In this document: piece by piece, positions 19,135 through 27,878 of the stretch
Position numbering within the stretch: position 1 is the stretch's first letter
Layout: each line of letters begins with the position of its first letter
Notes under the pieces: generated by a model
Databases searched by the model: none
Told to the model about the DNA's origin: nothing
What the model saw: the letters and a program-made list of their open reading frames with translations, nothing else
NCBI GenBank assembly: GCA_963663945.1
Contig: OY760687.1
Coordinates: 496,001-560,000 of the forward strand
DNA from: Bin87 sp963663945
GTDB taxonomy: Bacteria; Chloroflexota; Dehalococcoidia; Lucifugimonadales; UBA3495
DNA: 64,000 bases
Direction of reading: 5' to 3'
Translations under genes and position numbers: made by a program

Positions 19135-19713
19135 TCAGTCTGACGTTTCGTTGGGCGCTGGGGACTGTACAGGCTTCACGCCGTATTTGGCCAGTATGGC
19201 ATCGACGAATGGCTTGAGAACCTGCTCGGCCCGGTCGATGCGAATGGCCACGGCTGACGCCGGAGTAAGGTCGTCATCCTTACCATAGTGGACAATGACA
19301 TCCTCGGCGATTTCCTCGCCGACCTGGCTGGCATGTCCGTTCTCGATGCGCAGAATTTGCCCCTTCGTGTCGTATTCTACGGACGCGGGAGGCGTCTGGT
19401 AGCGCGCGCATTGGTTATGGCAAGGTCTATCGTCATTCTGGTTTGTTGCTGTCAAACGTGTGGGCTTCACGCCGTATTTGACCAGTACAGCGTCCACGAA
19501 GGGCTTGAGCACGATCTCAGCCGGCTCAATGCAAAGCGCGACGGCTGACGCTTCATCATGCTTGCCATAATAGACCAGAACACCGTCCGCCATTTCTTCC
19601 GCATCTTCCCGCAACTGACCGTTTTCGGTATACAGCGTTTCAGTTTCGGCGACGTAAACAACCGTCGGCTTTGGCGGAGCCTCCAGTTCGAAGCGCTTTA
19701 CTTTGCGAGCCAT
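19135..19713 (-). CDS. hypothetical protein with two tandem DUF2283-like repeats
   Basis: 192 residues built from two similar units. Unit 1 (about residues 18-80) contains AEEMADGVLVYYGKHDEASAVALCIEPAEIVLKPFVDAVLVKYGVKP; unit 2 (about 115-180) repeats it as GEEIAEDVIVHYGKDDDLTPASAVAIRI and then LKPFVDAILAKYGVKP. The D-G-V-x-V-x-Y-x-K and A-V-A-x-x-I pattern recalls DUF2283 small proteins, a tentative match. Function unknown. Internal duplication is the main noteworthy point. A palindromic repeat lies just upstream (19750-19840). Confidence 0.65.
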   Translation of the reverse strand: MARKVKRFELEAPPKPTVVYVAETETLYTENGQLREDAEEMADGVLVYYGKHDEASAVALCIEPAEIVLKPFVDAVLVKYGVKPTRLTATNQNDDRPCHNQCARYQTPPASVEYDTKGQILRIENGHASQVGEEIAEDVIVHYGKDDDLTPASAVAIRIDRAEQVLKPFVDAILAKYGVKPVQSPAPNETSD

Positions 19714-19749
19714 GCGAACCTAGTTTGAGGCCTTGTGCGCACCCACTTT

Positions 19750-19840
19750 GTCATTGCGAGGAGCATAGCGACGCGGCGATCTCGTTGACGAAGCTACGTT
19801 GGCCACCCCGACGGGATTGCCGCGCCTCGCTCGCAATGAC
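19750..19840. repeat. dispersed palindromic repeat of the GTCATTGCGAG type
   Basis: The element begins GTCATTGCGAGG and ends CCTCGCTCGCAATGAC, so its ends are inverted repeats, with an internal GGCGATCTCG / GGGATTGCCGCG partial pairing. The same consensus is scattered in intergenic regions of many bacteria, and its spurious translation (for example CEEHSDAAISL) is familiar from misannotated ORFs. Confidence 0.75.
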
Positions 19841-19856
19841 AATGCGTCTAGGGCAG

Positions 19857-20948
19857 TTATGCCGCCGCGCCGGTCAGATCGGCCACCTGTGGCATGACTT
19901 TGTTGGCCAACAGGCGAGTGGAGTGTTCCCAGGCGGCGTTGTTCTCCGACTGGTCATAGACCAGCATCAGCAGGCCGCCGAATCCGCCCACGTCGCCGTA
20001 CAGCCGATGGATCTTCTCGGCGACCGTGTCCGGGGACCCGATCAGCCAGAGGTGCTCGGCCATGTACTCGATGTTGACCGCTTCGTCGGGGACCTCGTCG
20101 TCATGCTTGAAGACCTTCATCAGGTCGAACTCGCGGAACAGAGGCAGCAGGTAATCGTGCCAGACGCGGCCCAACATGCCGTTGAGCGCCAGATCGCGGG
20201 CTTCCTCGTCGGTGTCGGCGACGTAGACGTCGCGAACCAGGCGCCAGTCGGCGCGCGAGGGGGTGCGGCCGGTTCGCTGGGCTCCCTCTTCGATGGCTTC
20301 CCAATGGCTGCGGCAGTAATCGTTGTTGAGGGCCAGGCTCATGGGGATGAAGCCGCGCTCGCCGGCGATCATCAGCGTCGGGGACTTGTAGCTGACCGAG
20401 GCCACGCCGATTGGCGGGTGCGGCTGCTGGTAGGGTCGCAGGAAGAATTCGAGGGTGCCGTACATGGGCTCGGGGATGCTGACGTTCCAGTACTTGCCCT
20501 TGTACTCGAAGGGCCCGTCGTTCTCCCAGATTTTCAGGATGATGTCCAGCGACTCCCGGGTCATGTCCCGGTGCTCGCCGTTGTTGCCGTCGACGTCAAA
20601 CAGCGCCCAGTCGCTGGGAAGGCCGCTGGCGCCCACGCCGAACAGGAAGCGACCCTGGGAGATGTGGTCGAGGTAGGCAACGCGATGGGCCAGTTCGGCG
20701 GGATGGTGGAAGGGCAGCAGGTGGGCTCCCGAGCCCAGCTTGATGCGCTTGGTCTTCATCAGCGCTTGGGCGATCAGCAGGTCTGGCGCAGGAATGGGCT
20801 CCCAGGGCGAGGTGAAGTGCTCGCCGATCCAGGCTTCGTCGAAGCCCAGTTCGTCGCAGAGCGCCAGGTAATTCAGGTCCCACTGGTGGGCGTCGTAGAT
20901 GTTACGTTCCGGCGGATGCGACGGCATCATGAACAATCCGTACTTCAT
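19857..20948 (-). CDS. LLM-class flavin-dependent oxidoreductase
   Basis: 363-residue luciferase-like monooxygenase. Motifs: CDELGFDEAWIGEHFTSPWEP, VAYLDHISQGRFLFGVGAS, ILKIWENDGPFEYKGKYW and the late WLIGSPDTVAEKIHRLY. The pattern resembles the LimB/HadA-like LLM group that pairs with a flavin reductase, but no flavin reductase gene is adjacent. ATG at 20948 has GGGAGGAGCC upstream. Substrate unknown. Confidence 0.92.
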   Translation of the reverse strand: MKYGLFMMPSHPPERNIYDAHQWDLNYLALCDELGFDEAWIGEHFTSPWEPIPAPDLLIAQALMKTKRIKLGSGAHLLPFHHPAELAHRVAYLDHISQGRFLFGVGASGLPSDWALFDVDGNNGEHRDMTRESLDIILKIWENDGPFEYKGKYWNVSIPEPMYGTLEFFLRPYQQPHPPIGVASVSYKSPTLMIAGERGFIPMSLALNNDYCRSHWEAIEEGAQRTGRTPSRADWRLVRDVYVADTDEEARDLALNGMLGRVWHDYLLPLFREFDLMKVFKHDDEVPDEAVNIEYMAEHLWLIGSPDTVAEKIHRLYGDVGGFGGLLMLVYDQSENNAAWEHSTRLLANKVMPQVADLTGAAA

Positions 20949-21084
20949 GGCTCCTCCCTAGAACAGGGTGCGCCCGGCGGCTGCGCCGGCCTCAGGCTGT
21001 AGTGATTGGCGTACCATAGCACAATTCGGGCGGGATTTGCGTCCGTGCTATAGTGGCCCATCCAGACATGGCAAGGAGGCCAAT

Positions 21085-21516
21085 TTGACCACAGCACAAA
21101 CGGGTAACAGAGTAAGGGTTCACTACACGGGCCGCCTGGACGATGGGGAAGTTTTCGACTCATCGGACGGCGGCACACCAATGGCCTTCACCATCGGAGG
21201 CGGCCAGGTGATACCGGGGTTCGAGAACGGTGTCGTGGGGATGGCCGTCGGCGATACTAAAACCGTCCGGATCCCGTGCGCCGACGCCTACGGTGAGCAT
21301 CATGCCGACGGCGTCATGCAGGTGCCGCGGGGCGAATTCCCTCCGGAGATGCCCCTGGAAGTCGGAACCAGTGTGCAGGGTCAGCAGGAGAGCGGGCAGG
21401 TGGTCAACTTCACCATCATGGCGGTCTCCGACGAGGCGGTCACCCTGGACGCCAATCACCCCCTGGCCGGCAAGGACCTGACCTTTGACCTGACGCTGGT
21501 GTCGATAGAGGGTTAG
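21085..21516 (+). CDS. FKBP-type peptidyl-prolyl cis-trans isomerase
   Basis: SlyD-like FKBP prolyl isomerase/chaperone of 143 residues, cytoplasmic. The FKBP half-domain VRVHYTGRLDDGEVFDSS, GQVIPGFENGVVGMAVGDTKTVRIP and AYGEHH are typical, followed by the inserted flap domain and ANHPLAGKDLTFDLTLVSIE, the SlyD C-terminal signature. The best start is TTG at 21085: an AAGGAGG Shine-Dalgarno sits at 21073-21079 with 5-base spacing, and no in-frame ATG lies in a suitable place. The His-rich metal-binding tail of E. coli SlyD is absent. Confidence 0.93.
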   Translation: MTTAQTGNRVRVHYTGRLDDGEVFDSSDGGTPMAFTIGGGQVIPGFENGVVGMAVGDTKTVRIPCADAYGEHHADGVMQVPRGEFPPEMPLEVGTSVQGQQESGQVVNFTIMAVSDEAVTLDANHPLAGKDLTFDLTLVSIEG

Positions 21517-21538
21517 TCTCGCCAAACGCCGGAGGACA

Positions 21539-22354
21539 TTACACCCGCACCTGCTGCGCCAGTGTCTGGTAGGTGACCGGCGACGTGGCCACCAGGCCGG
21601 CGTCCACGGGAAGAATGACGCCGTTGATCCAGCGGGCCTCGTCGCTGGCGAGGAACAGGGCCGCGTTGCCGATGTCCCAGGCCGTGCCCTCGGTGCGCAG
21701 GGGGGCCGAAGAGCTACGTACCTGGCGAAGGTCGTCGTCCATGCGGGGCGCGACCATGGGCGTGTAGACCAGGCCGGGGGCGATGCAGTTGGTGCGGATG
21801 CCGTCGGGCCCGTGGTCGGCGGCCATGGAAATGGTCAGGCCGATCACCGCCGCCTTGGACGCCGTGTAGGGCGTGCTGCTGTGGGCGCGCAGGCCGGCGA
21901 TGGACGAGATGTTGATGATGGAGCCGCCGCCGGCCTCGATCATTCTCGGTACGGCGAACTTGCTGGCCATGACGATGGTTTTGACGTTCACCGCCATGAT
22001 GAAGTCCCAATCTTCTTCCGAGACCTCAACCACCGTGCCGCGGCGGGAGATGCCCACGTTGTTGTCCAGGATGTCCAGCCGGCCGTAGCGTTCGATGCAG
22101 GTTTCGACCATGCGCTCGCAGTCGGCGGCCCTGGTGACGTCGGCCTGCACGGTGGAGGCCACACCGCCCTCGGCCTGGATCATCTCCATGGTCTCCGCGG
22201 CCCGCTCCTCGGTGATATCGACCAGCAGGACCTTGGCTCCCTCCCGGGCGAACAGCGTGGCGGTGGCGCGGCCGTTGCCGACGCCTGGCCCGCTTGAACC
22301 GGCGCCGGTCACGATTGCCACCTTTCCTTCCAGTCGCGGGCTGCGTTCAGGCAC
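21539..22354 (-). CDS. SDR family NAD(P)-dependent oxidoreductase
   Basis: Classical SDR of 271 residues. Cofactor motif TGAGSSGPGVGNGRAT (an extended glycine motif), DNNVG (NNAG counterpart), catalytic Ser in IINISSIAG and Tyr/Lys in TPYTASKAAVIG, so the catalytic set is complete. The C-terminal WINGVILPVDAG is standard. The insertion in the glycine-rich loop (G-S-S-G-P-G-V-G-N-G) matches a subgroup with longer loops. Reaction is oxidation of an alcohol or reduction of a ketone; the substrate is unknown. Convergent with the FKBP gene. Confidence 0.92.
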   Translation of the reverse strand: MPERSPRLEGKVAIVTGAGSSGPGVGNGRATATLFAREGAKVLLVDITEERAAETMEMIQAEGGVASTVQADVTRAADCERMVETCIERYGRLDILDNNVGISRRGTVVEVSEEDWDFIMAVNVKTIVMASKFAVPRMIEAGGGSIINISSIAGLRAHSSTPYTASKAAVIGLTISMAADHGPDGIRTNCIAPGLVYTPMVAPRMDDDLRQVRSSSAPLRTEGTAWDIGNAALFLASDEARWINGVILPVDAGLVATSPVTYQTLAQQVRV

Positions 22355-22381
22355 TGTCGAATCCTCCGTGATGGGCCGCCA

Positions 22382-23938
22382 TCATTCGGCGATGGGGCGC
22401 GAAATTATCCACAAACTCGCGCAAGTGTAGCACACCATCAGCACCAGCATGGGTACCTGGCTGAGCAGTGCGGCGCGCCGGGTCGAATAGATCCGCGTCG
22501 CCTGGACATGGGCCAGGTAGACGCCGGCGATGTGGCCCACCACGATGGCGAGGATCGAGAAGTACCAGATGAAAACGGGCGACAGGATGCCAATATTGAT
22601 GATGGCGTCCGCCGTGCCGAAGAGGTCCCAGCCCCAGCCGAAGGGGTCCGATGCCAACACGATGAACCGCTGGCCGTTGATGAGCAGGAACCCAAGGAAG
22701 TGGGCGAAGTGGTAGGCCAGCGCGATGGGCAGCAGCGAAAACGTGAACCGGCGCAGCAACTGTCCGGCGTCGGGTTCGGATTGACCGGAAAGCGCGGCCA
22801 TGGCCGCGCAGGTGGCGACGAACAGCAACCCGAAGACCACGGGCAATCCCAGCACGCCGATCAGGTTGGCGATGTAGCCACCGTAGCGCGGGAACTGCAG
22901 CAGGAACTGGCCGGTGAACACCAGCCATTCCGGCGTCGCCGACAGGCCGTCGAAGGAAACGGTGGACAGCAGCAGGATGACGTGAAATACCACGGTGAGG
23001 GTCACGACCCCGAGGCGGTTCAGGCCGACGCAGGGCGGGCGCAGGTTGAACTGGCGCTGTGGTGGCGAGGCCGCGGCGTAGCACTCGTAGCAGTCGACAC
23101 AGTCGGTTTCGCCAGCCGAGCATCGGCCGTCGCTGGAGCATCGCCGGCATCGCGACGTTGGCGATCGCACCTCGGTCACCGAGAAACGGGACATGAAGCC
23201 GTAAACCACCGTGAACCCCTCGGCGTTGCGCAGCCAGACCTCGCGACCGTACACGTACATCCCCACGAAGTTGTACAGCGTGTAGAGCACGAGTATCCGG
23301 CCCAGCGCCCGGGGCCCGGCGGTATCGGCGGCCACGGTTTCCAGGATGGCGAATCCCACGAATACCAGCACTGCCGGCCATGGTCCGATCCTCGCGGGGT
23401 AGCGACGATGCAGGCTCAACCGGCCTCCGCCAGACACGACCGCGAACGCCATCTCAAGAAATCCCCACGCCGCTTTCCACGGATTGACCAGCGCCCAGAG
23501 GTTGCCGAAAAGCGCGGTGAAGAAACTCAGTCCCACCCAGAAGGCGACGTAAATCGCCGCCGGCGCCGGATTGAGCGCGGCGCGTTCGTTGCCGATCAGA
23601 CCCCCGACGATCACATAAACGGTCAACGCGACCGACAGGGTTTTCAGCGTGGCTGTGACTGGTGGCGATGCCAGCCAGCGCACGGGCGGCAGGCGCAGCA
23701 GGTTGTAACGGGGATAGTAGGTGTGGGTCGCGCCGGCCCGCAGGAACACCGCAGCCACGACGAAGGACAACGCAACCGCGACTGCGCCGGCGATCACGAA
23801 CAGGGAAAGGGGCAACGGAAGGTCGTACCGCTCACCGAATCCGTGAGCGCGGGCGGCTACCGGAAACGCCGCGACGAGAGCCGCGACCAACGCGGCCGCG
23901 CCCAGAGTCAAGAGGATTCCAGTCGCGCGGCGGTTCAT
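22382..23938 (-). CDS. polytopic membrane protein with a cysteine-rich loop
   Basis: 518 residues from the ATG at 23938, whose A is shared with the upstream gene's TGA stop (TGATG), implying translational coupling. Begins with a probable signal anchor (LTLGAAALVAALVAAFPVAARAHGFGERYDLPLP) and has roughly ten further hydrophobic segments. A hydrophilic stretch at about residues 264-286 holds six Cys arranged CxxC-x5-C-x6-C-xx-C-xx-C, which could bind a metal or an Fe-S cluster. I recall similar proteins in Actinobacteria being labelled fenitrothion hydrolase, but I cannot confirm any enzymatic role. Its partner is the YtkA-like protein encoded just upstream. Confidence 0.7.
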   Translation of the reverse strand: MNRRATGILLTLGAAALVAALVAAFPVAARAHGFGERYDLPLPLSLFVIAGAVAVALSFVVAAVFLRAGATHTYYPRYNLLRLPPVRWLASPPVTATLKTLSVALTVYVIVGGLIGNERAALNPAPAAIYVAFWVGLSFFTALFGNLWALVNPWKAAWGFLEMAFAVVSGGGRLSLHRRYPARIGPWPAVLVFVGFAILETVAADTAGPRALGRILVLYTLYNFVGMYVYGREVWLRNAEGFTVVYGFMSRFSVTEVRSPTSRCRRCSSDGRCSAGETDCVDCYECYAAASPPQRQFNLRPPCVGLNRLGVVTLTVVFHVILLLSTVSFDGLSATPEWLVFTGQFLLQFPRYGGYIANLIGVLGLPVVFGLLFVATCAAMAALSGQSEPDAGQLLRRFTFSLLPIALAYHFAHFLGFLLINGQRFIVLASDPFGWGWDLFGTADAIINIGILSPVFIWYFSILAIVVGHIAGVYLAHVQATRIYSTRRAALLSQVPMLVLMVCYTCASLWIISRPIAE

Positions 23939-24501
23939 CAGGCCCCGGAAGAGCGCCGGCGCAGGGTGAGCCACGTCCACGCTCCCACGGCGATGATCAC
24001 GATCAGCGTCGCGGTGATCCAGATCCACTGGATACTGGCGCCGGGTTCACCCACGTCCAGTGGGAGCACGAACGTTTCCTCGCCGCGTTCCGACTCGACC
24101 GTTACGGACACATCCCACGGGCCCGTGGTTGCGAAGGGTACGTCCACTTCGAAATAACGTAGCGTCTGCTCGTTCAGCACCTGCCGGGGACCGAATCCTG
24201 TAGAGCCAGGAGGCCCGGACGTGACCACGGTCATGCGCACTTCGGTGTCGCGCAGCGGACGGGGATCTGCGACGTCAAATACCTGGATGGCCAGGTGAGT
24301 CTGGGGGATCACCGGCCGCGCGGGGATGATGCCCACCACCATGCGGTAGGGCCCCTGGGTGCGGTCCATGATGATGGTGGACGCGCCGTTGGCCTCGGCG
24401 GTGTCTACCGCCCACGGGCTCGCTGCAAAAGCTGTGATCACCGCTGCCACAGCGGCGGCGGCAAACGCCATGAACAACCCTGGCGACATGGTCCGAAACA
24501 A
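23938..24501 (-). CDS. YtkA-like exported membrane protein
   Basis: 187 residues. N-terminal signal peptide (LFMAFAAAAVAAVITAFAASPWAVDTAEANG), a beta-sandwich domain resembling YtkA/FixH-like domains (GPYRMVVGIIPARPVIPQTHLAIQVFD, TEVRMTVVTSG, FEVDVPFATTGPWDVSVTVES) and a C-terminal membrane helix (WIWITATLIVIIAVGAWTWL) followed by RRRSS. It would be anchored with its sandwich outside the membrane. YtkA-like domains are often linked to copper or cytochrome oxidase assembly. Together with the Cys-rich membrane protein downstream it may form a metal-handling pair; that is inference. Confidence 0.72.
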   Translation of the reverse strand: MFRTMSPGLFMAFAAAAVAAVITAFAASPWAVDTAEANGASTIIMDRTQGPYRMVVGIIPARPVIPQTHLAIQVFDVADPRPLRDTEVRMTVVTSGPPGSTGFGPRQVLNEQTLRYFEVDVPFATTGPWDVSVTVESERGEETFVLPLDVGEPGASIQWIWITATLIVIIAVGAWTWLTLRRRSSGA

Positions 24502-24673
24502 CGCTTTCCCTGCTTATCCGAGGGCAAAAATATGCCGCAACACAATAGCACGGGGTTGCGAGTAGCATCAACAGAAAGCGGCCGTTGCCATCGCTATAAT
24601 GCCAGTACGCCGAATAACCCCAATGCACCGACGAACGCCTCATTGGGCGCGTCGTCGATTTCAGGAGAATGGT

Positions 24674-25456
24674 ATGCCCTTCGCAGGATTGGACTTGACC
24701 GGACGAAAAGCGCTGGTGACTGGCGCCGCACGCGGAATTGGGGCGACGCTGGCGGTGGGGCTGGCGCAGGCCGGCGCCGACGTGGCCGTCACCGACATGG
24801 CATCCGACGAATCATGGGAAGGGTTGTCAAATGTGGTGATGCAAATCCGCAACGAGGGTCAGGTCGGGCTGGCCGGCGACCTGGACGTGCAGGACGTTGC
24901 TGAAATCCGCCCGACGATCCGCCGCATAGCGGATGACCTGGGCGGGCTGGACATCCTGGTCAACAACGCTGGCATCCGCCGTCGCGCACCCGCCCTGGAG
25001 GTCACCGAGGAGGACTGGGACGCGGTGATGGACACCAACCTGAAAGGGGCGTTTTTCTGCTCCCAGGCCGCCGCGAGGCTCATGATACCCAACGAATTCG
25101 GCCGCATCATCAACGTCGCCTCGCAGATGGCCCTGGTCGGAGCGGTTAACCGCGCCGCCTACTGCGCCAGCAAGGGCGGGCTGGCGAACCTGACCCGCGT
25201 CCTGGCCCTGGAATGGGCGCAGCACGGCATCACCGTCAATGCCATCGGCCCCGGGCCGACCACCACGCCGGGCCTGCTGGAAGCGGATGACCGGGACGCC
25301 GACGAGGTGCGAGCCGAGCTTGCGATCAAGATGCCCCTGGGCCGGCGCATGGACCCGGAGGAACTGGTGGGCGCCGCGATCTACCTGGCCAGCGATTCCG
25401 CCGGCGCCACCACCGGCCACCTGCTGGTCGTCGATGGCGGATGGACGGCGTTGTAG
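24674..25456 (+). CDS. SDR family NAD(P)-dependent oxidoreductase
   Basis: 260 residues from the ATG at 24674, which follows CAGGAGAATGGT. Complete classical SDR: TGAARGIGATLA glycine motif, LVNNAGIRRRAP, catalytic Ser in IINVASQMA, and Tyr-x3-Lys in AAYCASKGGL; the closing GHLLVVDGGWTAL is typical of FabG/gluconate 5-dehydrogenase-like members. The LLM gene follows 42 bp downstream in the same direction, suggesting a shared transcript. Confidence 0.93.
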   Translation: MPFAGLDLTGRKALVTGAARGIGATLAVGLAQAGADVAVTDMASDESWEGLSNVVMQIRNEGQVGLAGDLDVQDVAEIRPTIRRIADDLGGLDILVNNAGIRRRAPALEVTEEDWDAVMDTNLKGAFFCSQAAARLMIPNEFGRIINVASQMALVGAVNRAAYCASKGGLANLTRVLALEWAQHGITVNAIGPGPTTTPGLLEADDRDADEVRAELAIKMPLGRRMDPEELVGAAIYLASDSAGATTGHLLVVDGGWTAL

Positions 25457-25498
25457 AATTGACAGGACGCGGACGAACACGTCCAAAGGACTTTGGCC

Positions 25499-26629
25499 AT
25501 GAAATTCGGGATGTTCTATGAGTTGCAGATGCCCCGTCCGTGGACGGACACCGCGGAGTACGACACGCTGTGGAACGCGGTGAAGCAGGTGCAGTACGCT
25601 GAGGAGATGGGGTTCGAACGGGTGTGGCTGGTGGAGCATCACTTTCTCACCGAGTTCGCCCACTCGTCGGCGCCGGAGGTCACGCTGGCCGTGATGGCCC
25701 AGCACGCGAAGAAAATGCGGCTTGGCTTTGGCGTGGTGCTGGCGCCGGTGCACCATCCTCTGCACGTTGCAGCCCGCGCATCGACACTGGACATCCTGAG
25801 CGACGGCCGCGTGGACGTGGGTGTGGGTCGCACCAAGGGGCCGTATCAACTCACTCCCTTCGGCACGGACGTGGCCCAGACCCAGAGCATGATGGTGGAG
25901 ACGCTGGAGTGCCTGCCCCGCATGTGGTGTGACGAGGTCTTCAGCCACGACGGCGAGAACTGGCAGATCCCACCCCGAGAGGTGATTCCCAAGCCCTTGC
26001 AGCAACCCCATCCTCCCCTGTGGATGGCGTGCACCCAGGAGGACACCTTCCGCCTGGCCGGCCAGCTGGGCGTGGGCTGCCTGGTGAACACCCTGGGCGG
26101 CACGGACAAGACGCGCGGGCTGGTGAACGCCTACTACGAGGCCATTGAGAACCCCACGCCCGTCGGGCGATTCGTCAACCGCCAGGTGGTGGCCTCCACC
26201 ATCGGGTTCTGCGACGAGGACGATGCCAAGGCACGGCAGAAGGGCGCCGAGGTCGCGGCATGGTACCTGGAGCAGAGTCGTCAGCGGTTCGTGCTGGAGT
26301 GGGCTGGCGTCGATGCCGATGCGGTGCCTGACGAGTACCGGTTCTACGTCCAGGGCGGCGCGGTGCGCGGAGGCGGGCCGTCCCGTCCGTCGGAGGACCC
26401 GCAGCAGCAGAAGCCACCGACCCCGGAGGAATTGCTGGCCGGCGGCGGATATTGCGTCGGCGATCCCGACGCCTGCATCCGAGTGATTGAGGAATTCGAG
26501 GCCATGGGCGTGGACGAGATCATGCCCATCTTCCAGGCCGGTTACGCCACCCACGAAGAGGTGATGAACTCCATACGCCTCTTCGGCGAATACGTGATAC
26601 CCCATTTCCGAGCCAAAGAGGGCCGATAG
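25499..26629 (+). CDS. LLM-class flavin-dependent oxidoreductase
   Basis: 376 residues from the ATG at 25499 (AAAGGA at 25485-25490; a TTG two codons earlier is less likely). Motifs: AEEMGFERVWLVEHHFLTEF, ASTLDILSDGRVDVGVGRTKGPYQL and the C-terminal FEAMGVDEIMPIFQAGYATHEEVMNSI. An Arg/Gly/Pro-rich linker (GGAVRGGGPSRPSEDPQQQ) interrupts the barrel near residue 285, which is unusual. The gene lies between an SDR gene and a DUF362 gene, both codirectional with short gaps, and probably forms an operon with them. Confidence 0.92.
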   Translation: MKFGMFYELQMPRPWTDTAEYDTLWNAVKQVQYAEEMGFERVWLVEHHFLTEFAHSSAPEVTLAVMAQHAKKMRLGFGVVLAPVHHPLHVAARASTLDILSDGRVDVGVGRTKGPYQLTPFGTDVAQTQSMMVETLECLPRMWCDEVFSHDGENWQIPPREVIPKPLQQPHPPLWMACTQEDTFRLAGQLGVGCLVNTLGGTDKTRGLVNAYYEAIENPTPVGRFVNRQVVASTIGFCDEDDAKARQKGAEVAAWYLEQSRQRFVLEWAGVDADAVPDEYRFYVQGGAVRGGGPSRPSEDPQQQKPPTPEELLAGGGYCVGDPDACIRVIEEFEAMGVDEIMPIFQAGYATHEEVMNSIRLFGEYVIPHFRAKEGR

Positions 26630-26645
26630 CGCCCGGGAGATTTCG

Positions 26646-27785
26646 ATGACTACTGTTGAGCAGTTGGGTACGTCCGCACAGCCGGCCGGAGTCCGCCGAA
26701 CGGGTACACCGGTGGTGTCGGTGGTGGCCACCACGCCGGAGACAGTGCTGGAGGATGTGGAGCGGGCCATGCGGCTGGCCGGCGCGGAGGCGGTGCTCTC
26801 GCCGGAGCGGGGAACGCTGCTGAAGATAAACATCTCGTGGCAGCACTGGTATCCCGGATGCTCGACGGCACCCTGGCAACTGGAAGGAGCGATCCGCGGG
26901 CTGCAGAACATGGGTCATCGGGATCTCATCGCCGCGCACAACGGCACTGTCGTCGTCGATTCCTTCGAGGGCGAGGTTAACAACAAGCACAAACCGGTGC
27001 AGGATAAGTACAACCTGCGCACGGTTCACCTGGACACTCCGCCGGAGCCTTGGGTCCGGTACGAGCCCAAAGCCGACATGCTGGTGCTGGACGACATCTA
27101 CCCCGAGGGCATCGAAATACCCGAAATCTTTGCCGGCAAGAACATCGTCCACCTGCCCACCATGAAGACCCACGTCTTCACCACCATGACCGGCGCCATG
27201 AAGAACGCCTTCGGCGGCCTGCTGCACCGCAAGCGCCACTGGACCCACTCGGTGATCCACGAGACGCTGGTGGACCTGCTGGCCATTCAGCAGGAGATTC
27301 ACCCCGGCATCTTCGCGGTAACTGACGGCACCTTCGCCGGCGACGGGCCCGGCCCCCGCGCCATGCGATGGCATATCAAGAACCGTATCGTCGCCGGCGC
27401 CGACCAGGTGGCGGTGGACGCCGTGGTCGCGTCCATGATGGGCTTCGACCCGCTGTCGTTGCGGTTCATCCGCCTGGCCCACGAGCGCGGCCTGGGAGTG
27501 GGCGACATGCGCGACATCGAGGTGGTCGGCGACGAGCCGGACATCAGCCGCGTCAACTGGAAATTCGCCGACAACGAGAACACCTTCGCCAGCCGCGGCC
27601 AGAAGATGATCTACTGGGGTCCCCTCAAGCCCCTGGAGAACGCCCTGCTCCGCTCCCCCATCGCCGCCTGGGCCTACACCGCCAGCAACATCTACCACAA
27701 CGGCTACTGGCTCAACACGATAGGCAAGGGCCGGGTGCGCAAGGCGCTGAAGACGGAGTGGGGCAGGTTGTGGCAAGGTTATTGA
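26646..27785 (+). CDS. DUF362 domain-containing protein
   Basis: 379 residues. The DUF362 core is visible: LLKINISWQHWYPGCSTAPWQLEGAIRGL, IEIPEIFAGKNIVHLPTMKTHVFTTMTGAMKN, LLHRKRHWTHSVIHETLVDLL and VTDGTFAGDGPGPRAMR. In this family the conserved Lys and Asp/Gly residues form a putative metal- or substrate-binding site, but the function is unknown; the 4Fe-4S domain found in some members is absent. ATG at 26646 lies 16 bp after the LLM stop. Confidence 0.85.
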   Translation: MTTVEQLGTSAQPAGVRRTGTPVVSVVATTPETVLEDVERAMRLAGAEAVLSPERGTLLKINISWQHWYPGCSTAPWQLEGAIRGLQNMGHRDLIAAHNGTVVVDSFEGEVNNKHKPVQDKYNLRTVHLDTPPEPWVRYEPKADMLVLDDIYPEGIEIPEIFAGKNIVHLPTMKTHVFTTMTGAMKNAFGGLLHRKRHWTHSVIHETLVDLLAIQQEIHPGIFAVTDGTFAGDGPGPRAMRWHIKNRIVAGADQVAVDAVVASMMGFDPLSLRFIRLAHERGLGVGDMRDIEVVGDEPDISRVNWKFADNENTFASRGQKMIYWGPLKPLENALLRSPIAAWAYTASNIYHNGYWLNTIGKGRVRKALKTEWGRLWQGY

Positions 27786-27878
27786 CGGTTGATTGCTGCC
27801 CCATTAGGATTCTCCGTAAATATTAATGTCCGATCTGCTTGGTCAGAACTATCCAAAGCTCGGTGAAGGCGAACTAAA

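Noticed and set aside
22508..24157. Plus-strand ORF of 549 codons antisense to the membrane protein
   Set aside because: Charged, low-complexity translation with no motif; the minus-strand product has clear membrane helices and a coupled partner.
24827..26911. Long minus-strand ORF of 694 codons across the SDR/LLM region
   Set aside because: Antisense to two intact, recognisable genes; composition is typical of GC-rich shadow frames.
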